DNA from: Apiotrichum sp. Y4204
Lineage: Eukaryota > Basidiomycota > Tremellomycetes > Trichosporonales > Trichosporonaceae
Reading direction: 5' to 3'
Length of the DNA: 64,000 nucleotides
Assembly (NCBI GenBank): GCA_025531455.1
Contig: JAMYHL010000095.1
Span: 62,001 to 126,000, forward strand
Made by a program: the position numbers and the translations under genes. The notes beneath the pieces were generated by a model. The model saw nothing but the letters and a program-made list of their open reading frames with translations, did no database searches and was not told the origin of the DNA. Shown here one piece after another: positions 33,864-46,469 of the stretch (position 1 is its first letter; every line of letters starts with the position of its first letter).

Positions 33864-36260
33864 CTACCGGGGGTGCCCGTTCGAGTTGCTTGGGTATGTG
33901 GAGCGCGACGGCTGAGCAATGGGCGGCAGCGAGGCGGCGGCCGCGTGGTATTGCGTATTGTGGTTGGGGAGGGGGTGGAGTTGACGACCAGGTATCGTGG
34001 CGTTAGGATTTATAGGAGCGCGGTGGCCGTTGGAGCGGCCGGTGTCTAAAATGGACCGCAGGGCGTCGCTGAACGCCGTGGGGCTGGAGGTGTCGGTGTT
34101 GGGCTGCGTCGCTACCGAGACGGCGGCGGCGGCTGCCGCTGCCGCGTCTATTATGTCTGCACTCGGTGTCTGGGACACCGTCGGTTTCTGAAACCGCAGC
34201 GGCTGTGACGGCTCGTCATCGTCGCTCTCCGAGTCGGATATTGTTAAATCGATGACAGTCGGCTCCGCCATCGTTGATGTCGACTTTGCGCGTCCATTGG
34301 AATCTGCCACAGATTGGCTTTTACTAGCCAGTGGCTCATCGTCATCTTCTGAATCGGAAAGGATCTCGATCGCGGCGCGTTTGGTGATTGTCGGGGAGCG
34401 GTCCACAGCGAGAGATTCCGAGCGCTGCCGCTTGACGGTGACCGAGGGTGCACGGGACACAGCGTTCGACGCAACCCATTCCGCGTTGCCGTGCTTGTTG
34501 TCTGCCGTGTGCCAATCACCGTTCGCCTCCAGGACGACCTCCTCGTAGTCGTCTCCGACAGCATTAAGGATACTTAAGAAGTAGCCGTCACAGATCAACT
34601 CTTCAAACTTCAGCTCTTTAGAACAGTGCGGACACAGCCACTGCGGGTGAGTCCTGTTGGCTTCTAGCCACCACCGAGCGTCAAAGCATTGAAGGTGATT
34701 GCACTTTGAAGAGCGAATGGGTTTCGTGATGCGCATGCCGGCAAGCTGATGTGAGCAAACTGTGGGCGTCGCATACTTACAGGATCTTTGAGGGAGAGGT
34801 GAGACAAGCCTATCTGAATGTCATCATCATCTTGTTCGTTGCGGACTGGTGTCAGCACGATCACACACAAAACCTACGCTTGGCACGCCCGGCAGCCGCG
34901 TCTGTGGGCACCAGAGCTTCCAACTTTTTCAGCAGGTCGTCTATCGGCGTAATCTCGCAATAGACGATTTGGAACCAGAATTTCTGCGGTTAGCCAGATG
35001 GTTGCATTGAGACCCACTTTTGTAATTTCCTTCCTTTTGCTCACGGTCGGCCCAGTGTGACCCATTACCATGTTTGCCATGCGCCCTGGTATGCGTATGA
35101 GACCACGGCGGCTCGTGTCCAGGTCAAGGGGGTGCGCGCTGCCAGCCTTCCCCCGGAGACCCCTTTCTTTGAACGGCACCGTCTGGTCGTCCACATGCAC
35201 GTCTGGGTTGAGTGGATACTCTATTGGGATCTGGCGATTCGTGACCGGCGGGTTCCCAGGGATCGGAGCCATGCCTGGTGGCCGATAGTACTCGGAAGAC
35301 GCGCAAAACAGTCGAATAGAATGAATGGGCCGTGACCGCGGATCGTTTCTGCTGTCAGCAAGCGCTGCTGTGCGCCACCTTACTTGGACTTGCTGAGTAG
35401 CTCTATGATGTCGTTGGGCAGCTGAAAGTGCGTTCTCTTTTCACGACGAGTGTGATTGCTCTCCTGCGACTGGATGTCTGGCCGTCAGCGGCATGCAACA
35501 CGTGAGAACATACCTGGCAACGGCTCCATGTTTGTGAGGGCGCGTATTGGCTTCCACAACGGACTCGCCTTCCAGTCTTGCAGGACGGGCTGGTTGGTAC
35601 CTGACTTTAGCCCGAGTCTTCACAGGGGCAACCCACCTCGATTCTGCGTCCCATACTGACGAAATGGATCCTGGTATCGCTGGTTCCACCCCGATCCCCC
35701 GGCGGCATTTGCCGCAATGGCTCCAACAGTGGGAAGGCGCGATGGGCCGGCATAGGCGTTTGCTGATGAGGGGACGCCGCCGAATGTCGGTGGTGGCAGG
35801 ACGGGAGTCGCGAGGCGGCCCAGATTTATTATACTCTCACATTCTCGACGGATCGTGAGATACTCTTGCACTCTGTTTCCCCGCTTGAGGGTGTGGAACG
35901 CGTTCCGCACTCTGGTTGTGAGCCACGAAACCCAATAACACAACTTGCGCCCACTCACTTCTCGACTACATCGCCCTTGCGGTCCTGCGACCTCCACGCG
36001 ATGTGAATGCCTGAATGCTTGCTGAACACATCCGCAAACGACCGCAGCTTGGCGACCGTCTGTCTCGGCACAACGGCGGTGACAAAGTTCTGCTGTCAGA
36101 CACTCTGAGGAAGGCGGTATCAACGGTCGAGTGTAGAGTGTTCACACGCTCCGAGCGCGAGTGCGAGGCATGTAATGCTGAGGGCTCTGTTTGGACGCGT
36201 CTTTCCCCACTCGGCGGCGATGCTCACCTCATAGTCACTCCAAGGATCGCTTCCCGCCAT
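33864..36260 (-). CDS. SP-RING SUMO E3 ligase (Siz/PIAS family)
   Basis: Nine exons (36228-36260, 35959-36089, 35637-35911, 35514-35600, 35384-35477, 35018-35348, 34878-34983, 34781-34845, 33864-34745) give 667 residues. The protein promotes SUMO transfer from Ubc9 to nuclear substrates. The N-terminus is short and not clearly a SAP domain. A PINIT-like region follows (WKASPLWKPIRALTNMEPL; THFQLPNDIIELL; FWFQIVYCEITPIDDLLKKL). The SP-RING begins MRITKPIRSSKCNHLQCFDA, with Cys389, His391, Cys394, Cys412 and Cys415 visible. Two SUMO-interaction motifs with acidic flanks follow: IEILSDSEDDDE near 499 and VIDLTISDSESDDDE near 538. The last 100 residues are Ala/Pro/Asn-rich and disordered. Exons 2 and 6 have NAGNAG acceptors. 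It is convergent with the serine dehydratase, about 100 bp apart. Confidence 0.9.
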
Positions 36261-37752
36261 GATTGCAAGCTGGCTACCCGAGGAAGAAAGGGAATAAGAC
36301 CGTGTCCGCTATGGACACGGAAGGCGACCGAGGGGCGAGACAACAGTTGCAACGAAGCGGGACAGGGTAGCAAGACGACGGCGTGAGTAGCGAGCGACGA
36401 CGGTGTTCTTATGCGCGCGCTGACGGTGATGCACGACGCGCTGCGCTCTCCAGGCGAGAGGGGGAGGAGGGACTAGTGATGAAGGATATACGAGTTGTCG
36501 CCCGGTTTTGATGATTGAATTGAAATGATGATGATGATAGCGCTGCTCGTCGTTGAGCGCGTTCTGCACAAGAATGTGTTCACAATCTTGGGTGCACATT
36601 GAGGGGGGTGGTGCCTTCCCTCCCTGCTCTGCTCTCCTCCTGGTGGTCAAGTTGGATCGCGCCCACACACCCAAAGATGACCAGATGACTGTGTGTTGCA
36701 CTCCAGTTTGCTTCCGTTATGGGTGGAGGGGGGCAGACAGAGAGTAAGAAGAGGGATCAAGAGACTGCACCAGGGCAGAAGGAGATTTTTCAGCACTTTT
36801 CCACCCCCCAAGAGCCACTCACTCCACAGTTCCCCCCTGTGTGCTGGCTGTGCTCCCCCACTCACCACTCCAAACCTGTTTTTTGCCACTCAGACGATCG
36901 TACACCACTTTCCACATACGTTGCCCCCCACCCACACAGGTCCACACCTAGTGGCGCCACTGCTTCCGATGCAGCCACCCGCTCATGCCGCTCACGACTC
37001 ACTGATGCTCGCGTGAGCTGACTGATAACGGATAGCTGATGGAATGGACGGGTTGTATGTGCGCTTGGACCCACATGACCACACGGGGAAATCAATCGGG
37101 GCCTGGAGCGGGGCCTGAGGGGCGGGGCGGAGTCTGAATCAACTTCCACACGACGACCAGGGGGGGGGGGGGAGGAAGAATACCCCAAGAGAGAGAGAGA
37201 GAGAGGACAAGAGGACTGAGCGCGAGGGACGCTGATCTTGTTGCTGATCCTGCTGATCTTGTTATTGTGCTAGCACTGCTGATCCCCCGTTAGCTCCATT
37301 CTCCTGTCTTCTCGAAACTTGTTAGTCTTGTCTCATCATCCTCTTCCGGCTTGGCCTCTTTTGCGTTCCAAGCCCCGCTCGGAAGAGCGAGCGAATGATC
37401 TCGAGTGGACTGTCCTGACCTCTGATCCTCTGATCCTGTGATCGCACTAGCGCACTAGGAGACTGGTCGTTTCAGAAACTCGGGCCATACCTCATTCGAG
37501 AAGTCAACGGGACTCCAATTGTTCCTACACATCCTTCTCTTTGCCCATCAATGTCCCGTCAACACCCTCCTGGATTCTGTTAGGACGACAGGACCCCGTC
37601 TGAGGGATATTGACGGAATTGACAGAGACTTCGGAAACGAATCAACGGATCAAAGCCAGCGATCGCAAAGGGCTTGTCTGATTTCCTCTCGTTTACGACA
37701 TGGAAGGATACATCAACAACTCCTAGCTTATCCGACGTCTTCACTCCCCCAC
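36261..37752. other. Intergenic region, 1.5 kb, upstream of the SUMO ligase
   Basis: No gene seen. It contains a run of G at about 37159-37171, a GA dinucleotide run at about 37188-37205 and a GCTGATC cluster at 37231-37444. Confidence 0.5.
37231..37444. repeat. Second GCTGATC/GATC cluster
   Basis: GCTGATC occurs four times at 37231-37284. Further TGATC copies lie near 37395 and 37421-37443. It resembles the cluster at 12291-12406 upstream of SMN. The nearest gene start is that of the SUMO ligase, about 1 kb away. Confidence 0.5.
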
Positions 37753-38597
37753 CTACTTCTCCTTCTGGGCGCCCGGGGGCCCGCCACCGTGCTTGTCCTC
37801 CTTGGGATGGTTATGCTGCGGCAGAGGCGGGTGATCCGAGCACCCGCGCGCCGCCTCGTCGATAAACGCGGCAATCTCGCACGGGTGTGACGCAAGCGAC
37901 GCATGGTCCGAGTCGAGGCGCAGCGTCTTGCGCGCGTTGATCCGCTTCGCCATAAACTCCTCCGCTTCGGGGTTGATCGTGTGGTCCTGCGTCGAGACCT
38001 GGGATCAGCCGTGTCCCACAACCAAGTACTCACCTGGTACCACGACGGCTTGGTCTTCCACGCGACGGTGGTGACGTTGTCGGTTAACACATTCGCAAGC
38101 GGCGCGTGCTGCCCGACATTGAGGGGGAACGCCTCCGCCTCCGAGAGGTCCTGGCAGAACGTCTCGCGGAATTTGTCGTGCTTGATCCAGACGTAGTTGT
38201 CGCTATCGACGTAGATGTTGTCCGCGCCGACGGGGGGATACTGCGCCTGGATGGTGGCGAGGCTTTCTCCCTGGTCGAGCGCGAGTGCCGCAATGTACAC
38301 CAGGCCTTTGACCTTTGGGTCGTCCCCGGCCATGGTGATGACTTCGCCACCGTACGAGTGTCCAACTAGCAGCACCGAGCCGTTCTTGCTGTCGATCGCC
38401 GTCTTGAGTCGCGCCGCGTCGCTCTCAAGCGACAGCAGCCCCAGGTCCAGCGCCTGCAGGTTGTCCACCGTGTACCCCTTGTGGCCCAGCTCGGAGATGA
38501 CGCCGGACCAGTGCCCCGCGTTGCCCCACAGGCCATGGACAAGGATAATGTTCAGGAGGTTGGAGAAGTTGGTCATCGTGGGTGGTGCGGGACTCAT
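37753..38597 (-). CDS. Alpha/beta hydrolase (small esterase-like)
   Basis: Two exons (38034-38597 and 37753-37998) give 269 residues. The alpha/beta-hydrolase fold is shown by IILVHGLWGNAGHW (oxyanion HG) and the nucleophile elbow LLVGHSYGGEVI with Ser81. The likely acid is Asp193 (STQDHTINPEAEEF), and the likely catalytic histidine is His220 in SDHASLASHPCEIAAFI. The family is common in bacteria and includes methyl-esterase-like and unassigned hydrolases; the substrate is unknown. The tail after the last helix is His/Pro/Lys-rich and low-complexity. A TATATAAG motif lies only about 16-24 bp upstream of this ATG, so translation may start at the second methionine (38576, MTNFSN). Confidence 0.85.
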
Positions 38598-41500
38598 TCA
38601 TCTCTCGCCGTGCTTATATACCGTGCGAGAGACCATATCATGCATCCACGTCGCTTTACGCGTGAAGGCTGGTGTTGACCGTTGGTGGCTTGTCGGTGAG
38701 CAAATATGGTCGGCACAAACATGGCCACTGCCGTAAGATTCCATAGTCGCGACGAACATGAACAGTAGAAGCTTCGGTACAGATTGACAAGGTTCACCGA
38801 GCCTGTCTCGTTCCTCCGCTGCTCTCCGAGTCTCGAACGGGCTGCATTCAGCCTCCTCCACTCCAGATGCGCTTGTGGAACTTGGCGGAACGGTTCCCAG
38901 AGATCCATGGGGGAATTAACCTTTGTGGAGGCCTTGGTCGTCAGCACACTCGGAGGGTCCAGCCTCCGTGTTAACTCTTTCCTCTGGTGTACTCATTCTG
39001 CTACACCACAAGTGTCTTCCCAACCCTCGTAAATACCACAAGTCTGATACCCAGTCATCTGCAGCAGCTGCAGCTGCAGCACGTGCAGGTCGGGTGACCA
39101 ACTGTGCGGGTCGGCAACGAGAATGGCGAGGCATCTTGGTTGGCTTGCCTGCCTCAGCCGGGACGGTGACTTGTGGGCACTCAGAGTAGTGAAACCCGGG
39201 GGGAACAGTTTCTAGAGCTTCAACAAGTTATTCAACCTCTGTGGTCGTCATGTTCGTCAGTACCCTAGGAAGGTTCTGCCTTTGTGTCCTCTCCCGAGGT
39301 GAGGTAACATGCTGAGCTACCTGAATTTCTCAAGTGTGGACGTATATTCCAGTTCGACAACCATGGCGTCAGTGATGGCAAGTACGGGAGAGCGTGGTCG
39401 CAGTCTTCCGGAGATGCAAGCACTCTCAGACCGAAGGTCAGTCACTTGCGCGCTTCCGAACTGTTGATGTTCAATTGCCAAATGCCTGCGCTCGAACTCC
39501 ACGAGCGAACACGAACAGCAATGCACGCCTCACCCAAGTCCAGTTAAGCCCGCGGCAGGGCTGCGTCAAGACTGACAGTGCGATGGAAGCAGAGAAGTAG
39601 CGAGGACAAGGAAACATTGATGACAGACGAACAAGGTATAACATAACATTCTAAACAAATCAAGAAAAATCCAAAACATCATGAAAACACCACCAAAATC
39701 AGGCGCGCCCCATCAACCACTCCCGCTGCACCTCACCCGCGCCTGCCGCCTCCTTCCCTGGGGGGCTGAAGCCTGGACTGTATCGACCATGCACAGTGCG
39801 CAGTGCGAGCACCCGACTTCTTGCCCGGGACCGAGCACCAGACGTGCAAGCAATGGACAATTATGGGCACAGGTGCAGAGACAAACACCGACACCTGACC
39901 GTCGCCAGCCCACGTACCCACACCCTCGGCTATCGCATTCTGTACAGGCTAGCAGTCTGCAAACTGTCAGACGTAGCTAGCATGGCCAGGTCGCAGGTTG
40001 TCACTTAGCCAGGATACGCGGTGGCCGCGCTCGCCATCTCGACGTCAGCGGCGACCCATCCGCCCGCGAAAGTCGTCACGCCTCCCATCGCGTGTGTCGC
40101 TCTCGCGTGCATCGCGTCTCGCACCGCGCACCAGCTCGCACCCGTCCATCAGATGAGCGTTCAGAAGCGGCGAGAGGGGCGAGGGGAGCGTGAATGGTAT
40201 GAATGCGGGAATGGCCTGGCGCCTCAGGGATCTTCCACACAACGTGAGCAACCCTCCTAAGCGCTCGACACGACGCAGAGTTGAGCGCTGCTCATCTGGT
40301 GTGCCATCTGCGAGATAACGTTCGTGCTGCCGACTTGAGAATGACATGAGCGCTGATCATACGTGAAACGGCAATTGGATAGATGGATCCACGGATCATC
40401 GGGGGGATTGACAGGAGGATCCACAATCTGTCACCCGTTTCATCTGTGCAGATCTGCGTAGTCACTCGCGATAACGGCGAGGCGGCTATCAGCTGCTGCG
40501 CGCTGTGGACGATGGGAGATCCCCGGGGGATTGTGCCGCGGGCCGAACAGAGGGTTGGACCTTCTTGGAAGCCAGGATAGAGTGTGCACGGCACCGGCCA
40601 TGCGCATGGCGTGCGGCGTGCCTTTCATTTGCAGCGCCGGCGTTCCGCGCCCTCCGGCTCCACGGTCCCCACTCCGCACCTCGGAACACACCGGCATCGG
40701 GGCTTAGGCGGCCAATTGGCCATAATAGCGAAACCCGGTGCGGGTGCCGCGCGTGCCTGTGGGTCGTGGCCCGTCAATCTGCGCCTAAACCACGCGGCAG
40801 CAGTTCACGGTTATCAAAGATCATGCAGTTCTTGGAATACGAGTTTGTACGGTATCGTGCGGCTATCAGCCCGCTGGGGGATATCTAGCGACTACCTGTA
40901 CCGAGCTGTACCAGGACGAAAATTTGTGTGCAGCAAGAGAGCGTCTAGAGCGGGAGTGGTGTTTCACGCGTGCACGCGTCCCGCACCAGCCCCAGAGCCG
41001 CAGGGCCTTGGCAGCGGTGACAAAGTCCGCCCCACTAGGAGGCTAGGAGGCTGAGGGGTAGTGCCAGCAAGACCGCCAATGAGCCAGATGAGATATGAGG
41101 ACCCGCCTGGTAATCTGGTGATCAGCCTGTGACACTGTGATCGAGTGTCGACCACGGATGCATCTGCTCAGTGAGCACGAACCGCGGCGCTGCAGACCTC
41201 CTTTGTCAACGACAGCCGGCGTGGGACCCCGATTCGCTGGCACACCGGTGCACGGTGCGTCGTGCGTGATGACGGCCTCGTCCTCGGCAGTTGCAACAGC
41301 AGTTCTTCCAGCCGTCGACCGTAGACCGTGATCCGAGATGGACTTTCCTCTGCCGTCATGCCTGTGTCCAGCATGGTCGGTCTCCGATACGCAACTCCGC
41401 TGCCGCTGACGGCCACGGGCAAATGTGATGCACTCTGGGGGTCAAGGGAGTCTGTGTTGCCCCGCTCAGACATCCTGAGAGCACAAGAGAGCGCAGTCTC

Positions 41501-42543
41501 CCCCAATGGCCCGCCGAGGCGAGCTGCGCGCCTGGCTGGGCTGTACACGCTGCCTGCTACCAGGTCCTGGTGTGGCTTCCACGCCGTGCGATCACTCTAC
41601 GATTGGTTGCTGCGCGTGCGGTCGGGCGGTATTCCCGCCAAAAGCCGCGCGCAGGATTGCGCCACAACTGGGAGTTTGCCCAAAGGCCGATTTTTTTCCC
41701 GCCCCCCGTCGAGCGCGAGAGCAGAGGAAAAGGAGGGCTTTCTGGGCTCGAAGAATTTTTGCAGAAGAGGGGCGATCCATCCCACACACACACCGCATAC
41801 AGTACACGATACATGGCGCACGGCGGCAGGCCAGGCAGGGTCGTTGTAGCTTAGGGCTTAGCTTCAGGTGGGCTCAGTGCTGGGCGCGCGCGACGCCCGG
41901 GCCATTCCGGATCCTCCCGTGTGGGTGGGTGGGCTTTTTACCCCCTTCTTATCCGTGCCCTGCCCCTCGGGCCTCGGAGCCCACGCAGAATGTTGGACCC
42001 GGCGCGCTAGGCGTCAGAAAAATGCCATCCAGGCAGGTATGCAGCAGGCTGGCTTGCGAGGTAGCACGCAACAGCGCACAGTCGGGAGCCAATTAGCAGG
42101 CCGAACGACGCAAACCTGCCCCTTGCCCCCTCCGTGCCCCCCGTGTCCCCCGTCCGCCCAGTTCTCTTAAAGACACAACCCAGTTCTTCGTTCTTTTCTC
42201 TTTTTACTAACCGCGTAAAAAGGTACGTTTAGCAGCCACCACCATCTCCGAGCTCGTCGTCGCCAGCACAGTCACTGGCAGCACACTCGCATCGCAGTCG
42301 CAGTAGATCATAGGCCCACCGCCTCTCTCATCACCATGCTCCCCGCGATAACGAGTTTTCCGTACCCTTTCCGTTATCAGCCGGCTCCACAGCTTTTCCC
42401 GTCTGCCACGTAGCTACGATCGGCAGTCGTTTGAGCTTCTCGGCAATGTCATCCCCGCCAATCCATCCTCCCATCGAGCCATCTACTGCGCTGCATCACT
42501 CCTTTTCGAGACATCAGTCGCTAACCCCTCTCCAGCAGTCAAA
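38598..42543. other. Divergent intergenic region, 3.9 kb
   Basis: Separates the hydrolase (-) from the ADP/ATP carrier (+). No gene, tRNA or transposon that I can support. Open frames around 41168-42170 look like chance. The last 700 bp before the carrier include CT-rich stretches typical of highly expressed fungal promoters and a short hairpin, CTTTTTAC/GTAAAAAG, at 42200-42222. Confidence 0.5.
38613..38621 (-). promoter_or_regulatory. TATA-like element of the hydrolase gene
   Basis: Reads GTATATAAG toward the hydrolase. It is too close to the first ATG for a normal leader, which favours the downstream start codon at 38576. Confidence 0.4.
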
Positions 42544-43932
42544 ATGGCGGACGTTAAGAAGCCCAAGGACCTCCAGGCCTTCATGACCGACTTCCTCATG
42601 GGAGGTGTGTCGGCCGCGGTCGCTAAGACCGCTGCCGCTCCCATTGAGCGTATCAAGCTTCTCGTCCAGAACCAGGACGAGATGTGAGTTTGCACTCCTC
42701 GAGCATCCATACTGACTACCCAGGATCAAGCAGGGTCGTCTTGACCGCCCTTACTCCGGCGTCGTCGACTGCTTCCGTCGCACCTACGCTGACGAGGGTC
42801 TTGCTTCGCTCTGGCGTGGCAACACCGCTAACGTCATCCGTTACTTCCCCACCCAGGCCCTCAACTTCGCCTTCAAGGACTACTTCAAGTCCATGTTCGG
42901 CTTCAAGAAGCAGGACGGCTACTGGAAGTGGTTCGCCGGTAACATCGCCTCTGTGAGTACAATTGGCGAGACGCAGAAAGCGTTCTAGTCTATGAAAATA
43001 CCATCTAAAGAATATAACGAGACTCTCGGCTAGCCACACGTGGCACTGCCACATGGATCGGCTATAAATTATTTTTTCGGAAAAACTAACCCCCCAGGGT
43101 GGTGCCGCCGGTGCCTCGTCGCTCCTCTTCGTCTACTCGCTCGACTACGCCCGTACCCGTCTCGCCAACGACAACAAGTCCGCCAAGTCCGGCGGTGCTC
43201 GTCAGTTCAACGGTCTCGTTGACGTCTACAAGAAGACCCTTGCCTCGGACGGCATTGCCGGTCTCTACCGTGGTTTCGTTCCCTCCGTTGTTGGTATCAT
43301 CGTCTACCGTGGTCTCTACTTCGGTCTCTACGACTCGATCAAGCCCGTTATCCTCGTCGGCCCTCTTGAGGGCAACTTCCTCGCTTCGTTCCTCCTCGGC
43401 TGGACTGTTACCACTGGTGCTGGTCTCGCTTCGTACCCCCTTGACACCATCCGTCGTCGTATGATGATGACCTCGGGTGCCAAGGTCCACTACAAGTCGA
43501 TGTTCGACGCCGCCTCGCAGATCGTCGCCGCCGAGGGCGTCAAGTCGCTCTTCAAGGGCGCTGGCGCTAACATCCTTCGTGGCGTTGCCGGTGCTGGTGT
43601 GCTTTCCCTGTACGTAATCTTGGCTATTGGCAACGTTGGAGACGTCTTCGGGAGGTTGAGAAGTGGTGTCGAGCGTCCTTTGACGATGTGGGATGAAAGT
43701 GGCGGTAAATCTGCGGATCTGCACCACATCCGCTCCGGAAGTATGCCTCCGCCCAGAGTCCGATGTGCCCTCTACGGTGCAGAGAGCTTTGAACACCATC
43801 TTGACCCACTTGAAGATGTCATCCAACCTGTCTTGACCGGTTCATCAATCGTTCTTCATGCTAACGCTTCACAGCTACGACAAGCTCCAGGAGCTTATGT
43901 TCGGCAAGGTCTACAAGGGCGGATCCGGATAA
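42544..43932 (+). CDS. AAC: Mitochondrial ADP/ATP carrier
   Basis: Four exons (42544-42683, 42724-42952, 43098-43609, 43875-43932) give 312 residues. The protein exchanges cytosolic ADP for matrix ATP across the inner mitochondrial membrane. It has the three mitochondrial-carrier repeats, with [25 protein letters not shown] and [12 protein letters not shown]. The last contains the nucleotide-carrier signature RRRMMM at 242-247. The C-terminus reads [12 protein letters not shown]. The final intron (265 nt) is much longer than the others in the window. A 68-nt copy of the end of such a gene lies at 24374-24441. The CT-rich upstream sequence fits strong constitutive expression. Confidence 0.97.
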
Positions 43933-44326
43933 ACGCCTTTGACGACGTCTGCGTCTCCGGACGAGCTGACGAACCTGTAGAAGACTGGCAGCGCTTAGGG
44001 CCTGCCATAGGTTTCGTAGTCTGGCCTCTGCATGATGATGAGTTGCGATTCTTGGTGTCTGTGCACTTTGGGGTGATGGGCGCGTGTGCTGGGAAGCTGG
44101 AGGTGTCTTGGGCCGTACCGGCATTGTTGCATTGCGTTGTGGGTTCAGTTGACGACGAGATAACAGGCTGAAGTCATGGTCACATCCAGCTTAGCACCCA
44201 CTTATGGCTCTCACCTCTCAACCACTTTCAACACTCCGCGACTGGTTCTACGCGCCGAACCATCGCGTATAGTTGTGCTCCGCCGACTCCTGTACTGATT
44301 TCAGACAACAGACATCACGCTCTTCC

Positions 44327-44400
44327 GATTCCCGTACTGGAATCACCCTTCAGCATCCTTGAGCATGCTCTCCCCCTCCACGGACCGTTCGTCGCCGACC
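44327..44400 (+). repeat. Diverged direct repeat, copy A
   Basis: About 75 bp resembling 44879-44950. The shared core includes TACTGGAATCACC, TTCAGCATCCTT, and CCCTCCACG followed by ACCGT and GTCGCCGA. Unit spacing is about 550 bp. Confidence 0.55.
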
Positions 44401-44878
44401 GCACACTACCCACAATAGACGGAGGTTTGATACTGTCGTAGGACTGAGTCCTGATCGCGAGCACCTCCGCACGTCCATCCTACTTACGAACCCTGTTTCG
44501 TTTGCGAGTGTGCACGTTCTCGCACAATCGGGGTCTGAGACGATATTCCCATCACGATTCCACCATGTGCATACTGTATCCACGTCGACTGTGACTGCAC
44601 TCGACACGGCCGACGGACATCATATCGCCGATAACACGAGGGGGGGGGATAGCCGACCGGTTGGGGCCCACGCTCGGTCCGCACTTGAGGGACACACCGC
44701 ATTTTACTGCAGGCCTCCCCAATCACACCGGTATTGGGCCCGCCATGCCGACGAGGGGGTTGACGACCATTCAGACGGCTCAGGCAATCCCTCCTGAGCG
44801 CTCCTCGACTGCCCACAGCCCCACATCGACCTCAAGCACACATTGAAGCACAGGTATAAGTCATATCCCGCACTTCTA

Positions 44879-44950
44879 ATTCCAATACTGGAATCACCTT
44901 TCAGCATCCTTAGCGTGCCCACCCCTCCACGAACCGTCAGTCGCCGATGG
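44879..44950 (+). repeat. Diverged direct repeat, copy B
   Basis: Partner of 44327-44400. The sequence AACCGTCAGTC from this copy recurs near 45177, hinting at a third, more decayed unit. Confidence 0.5.
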
Positions 44951-46469
44951 CAGCGAGTATCATGATCTCCTCTCTCGCCACAGCACCACCAGCTGACCGT
45001 CCCCCAAAGCCAGCATCCACCGCACCGCCAAAACGCCCGTGGTCCACATTTGTGATCTTCGCCGAACGTGAAGGGCAGGGTGCAACAACTGCTGCATTCC
45101 GACCCAAATCGGGCATACCGATACTCTCTCTAGTGCCGAACCATGCGCCACCTCTCACACCATCCTCACGGTTTGCAACCGTCAGTCCCCTTCCCAGTCT
45201 GACATTCCACAGCACCACGGCTGTACCTCACATGCCGAGCGCCCATGACAAGATGGGATCGCATGCGACTGAGCAGGACTGGACGCGCTGTCGCACAAGC
45301 AGGCTGCACCGCCAGTGTAATGTTCATGCACCATTCTTTCAGAAACGCCATTGGTAGCCCACAGCCGCACTTGCCATCTGCAGTCCTTGGGGGGGAGTAG
45401 CTCACCAACGTGCCCAGGACTGCACCTACACGTCCCGTTCTGCGCGAAAGGTCGATCAGATTTGATTTCTAGTAGCCCTTTCAGGAATGTGTAGTCTTCA
45501 AACACCCTAGCAGTACAGGCACTCTGCCCGTGACCGGTGACCGTACAAGTCGGCTGTTGGTTGTGACTTGTGGCAGAGAGTCATGTATCGAGACGACGGT
45601 CACGAGTTCCAAGTCCCGATGGCGCTGTGCATACCCGAGGCTTTTACAGCCCGACAGTGAGGTGCGTCCGAGAATGAAGTCTGCAACCAGGAGAAGGAAG
45701 TGATGACGGTGCGTCGCGAGGTGCTGTACCGCAGTGGTGACGCGGAAGACAGGTTGTAGCCTGTATACACCTGGCCGCAGAAGAGGATGAGCACGAAGAG
45801 GAAGAGTGCCGTCCGAATACCAGGCCGAGCCGCGATCGTCCGTTGTGTACTTCTGTAGGTGACATCACTATAGATCACTCTGGTCAGCATCGCTGCAACA
45901 GGTGGAGTCGGTGTATCGAGCCAAGAATATACCCACTCGTCAAATGGCGATGTCGGCGGAAAATACGTCAGCGTGTCAGAAGCACGAGCTAGACGTCACT
46001 GAAGAACCATGATGGCATAGTCGAACGCCGAACCCCAGTCTTGCGCCAGGCGCAGCGGACATCTTCCGATCAGTGAGATCGCCTCAGATGCCAACTCCGG
46101 CGATGTGACTGCGCGACGAAGAATCAAATGTCGAATACCAGTTGTAGCAGTGAATGGAGCATGGAGAACCCTCTTGTCCCCACTGGCTTGAAATGTTGTG
46201 AAGCCTTGTGTGGACTGCGCAGCGCGGCCGATGTCAATACGTGAGTCAAACACCAATGCATGAGGTGCGGAGGACCTCTGAAGCGCGACTGACAAGGCAA
46301 AAGTCAGTATTGCAGCGTCAAACCAACCCCTTCTCAAGCTTCCCCCGGGTCGAATTACAGAGCATAAGCATGAAATAGTAGTAAATGTAAAACGTGAAAT
46401 CGCAAAGTCCATGATCCGTGAGGACCTGAGGCTCCCTCTCGAGGCAGCTTTCAGGCCGTCTCAGGCGAC

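Larger units (their letters stand above)
43933..46469. other. Convergent intergenic region, 2.5 kb
   Basis: Lies between the carrier stop (+) and the GPI-protein stop (-). It holds a diverged duplication (44327-44400 and 44879-44950) and a minus-strand frame at 45600-46412 broken by one stop. No confident gene. Confidence 0.45.
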
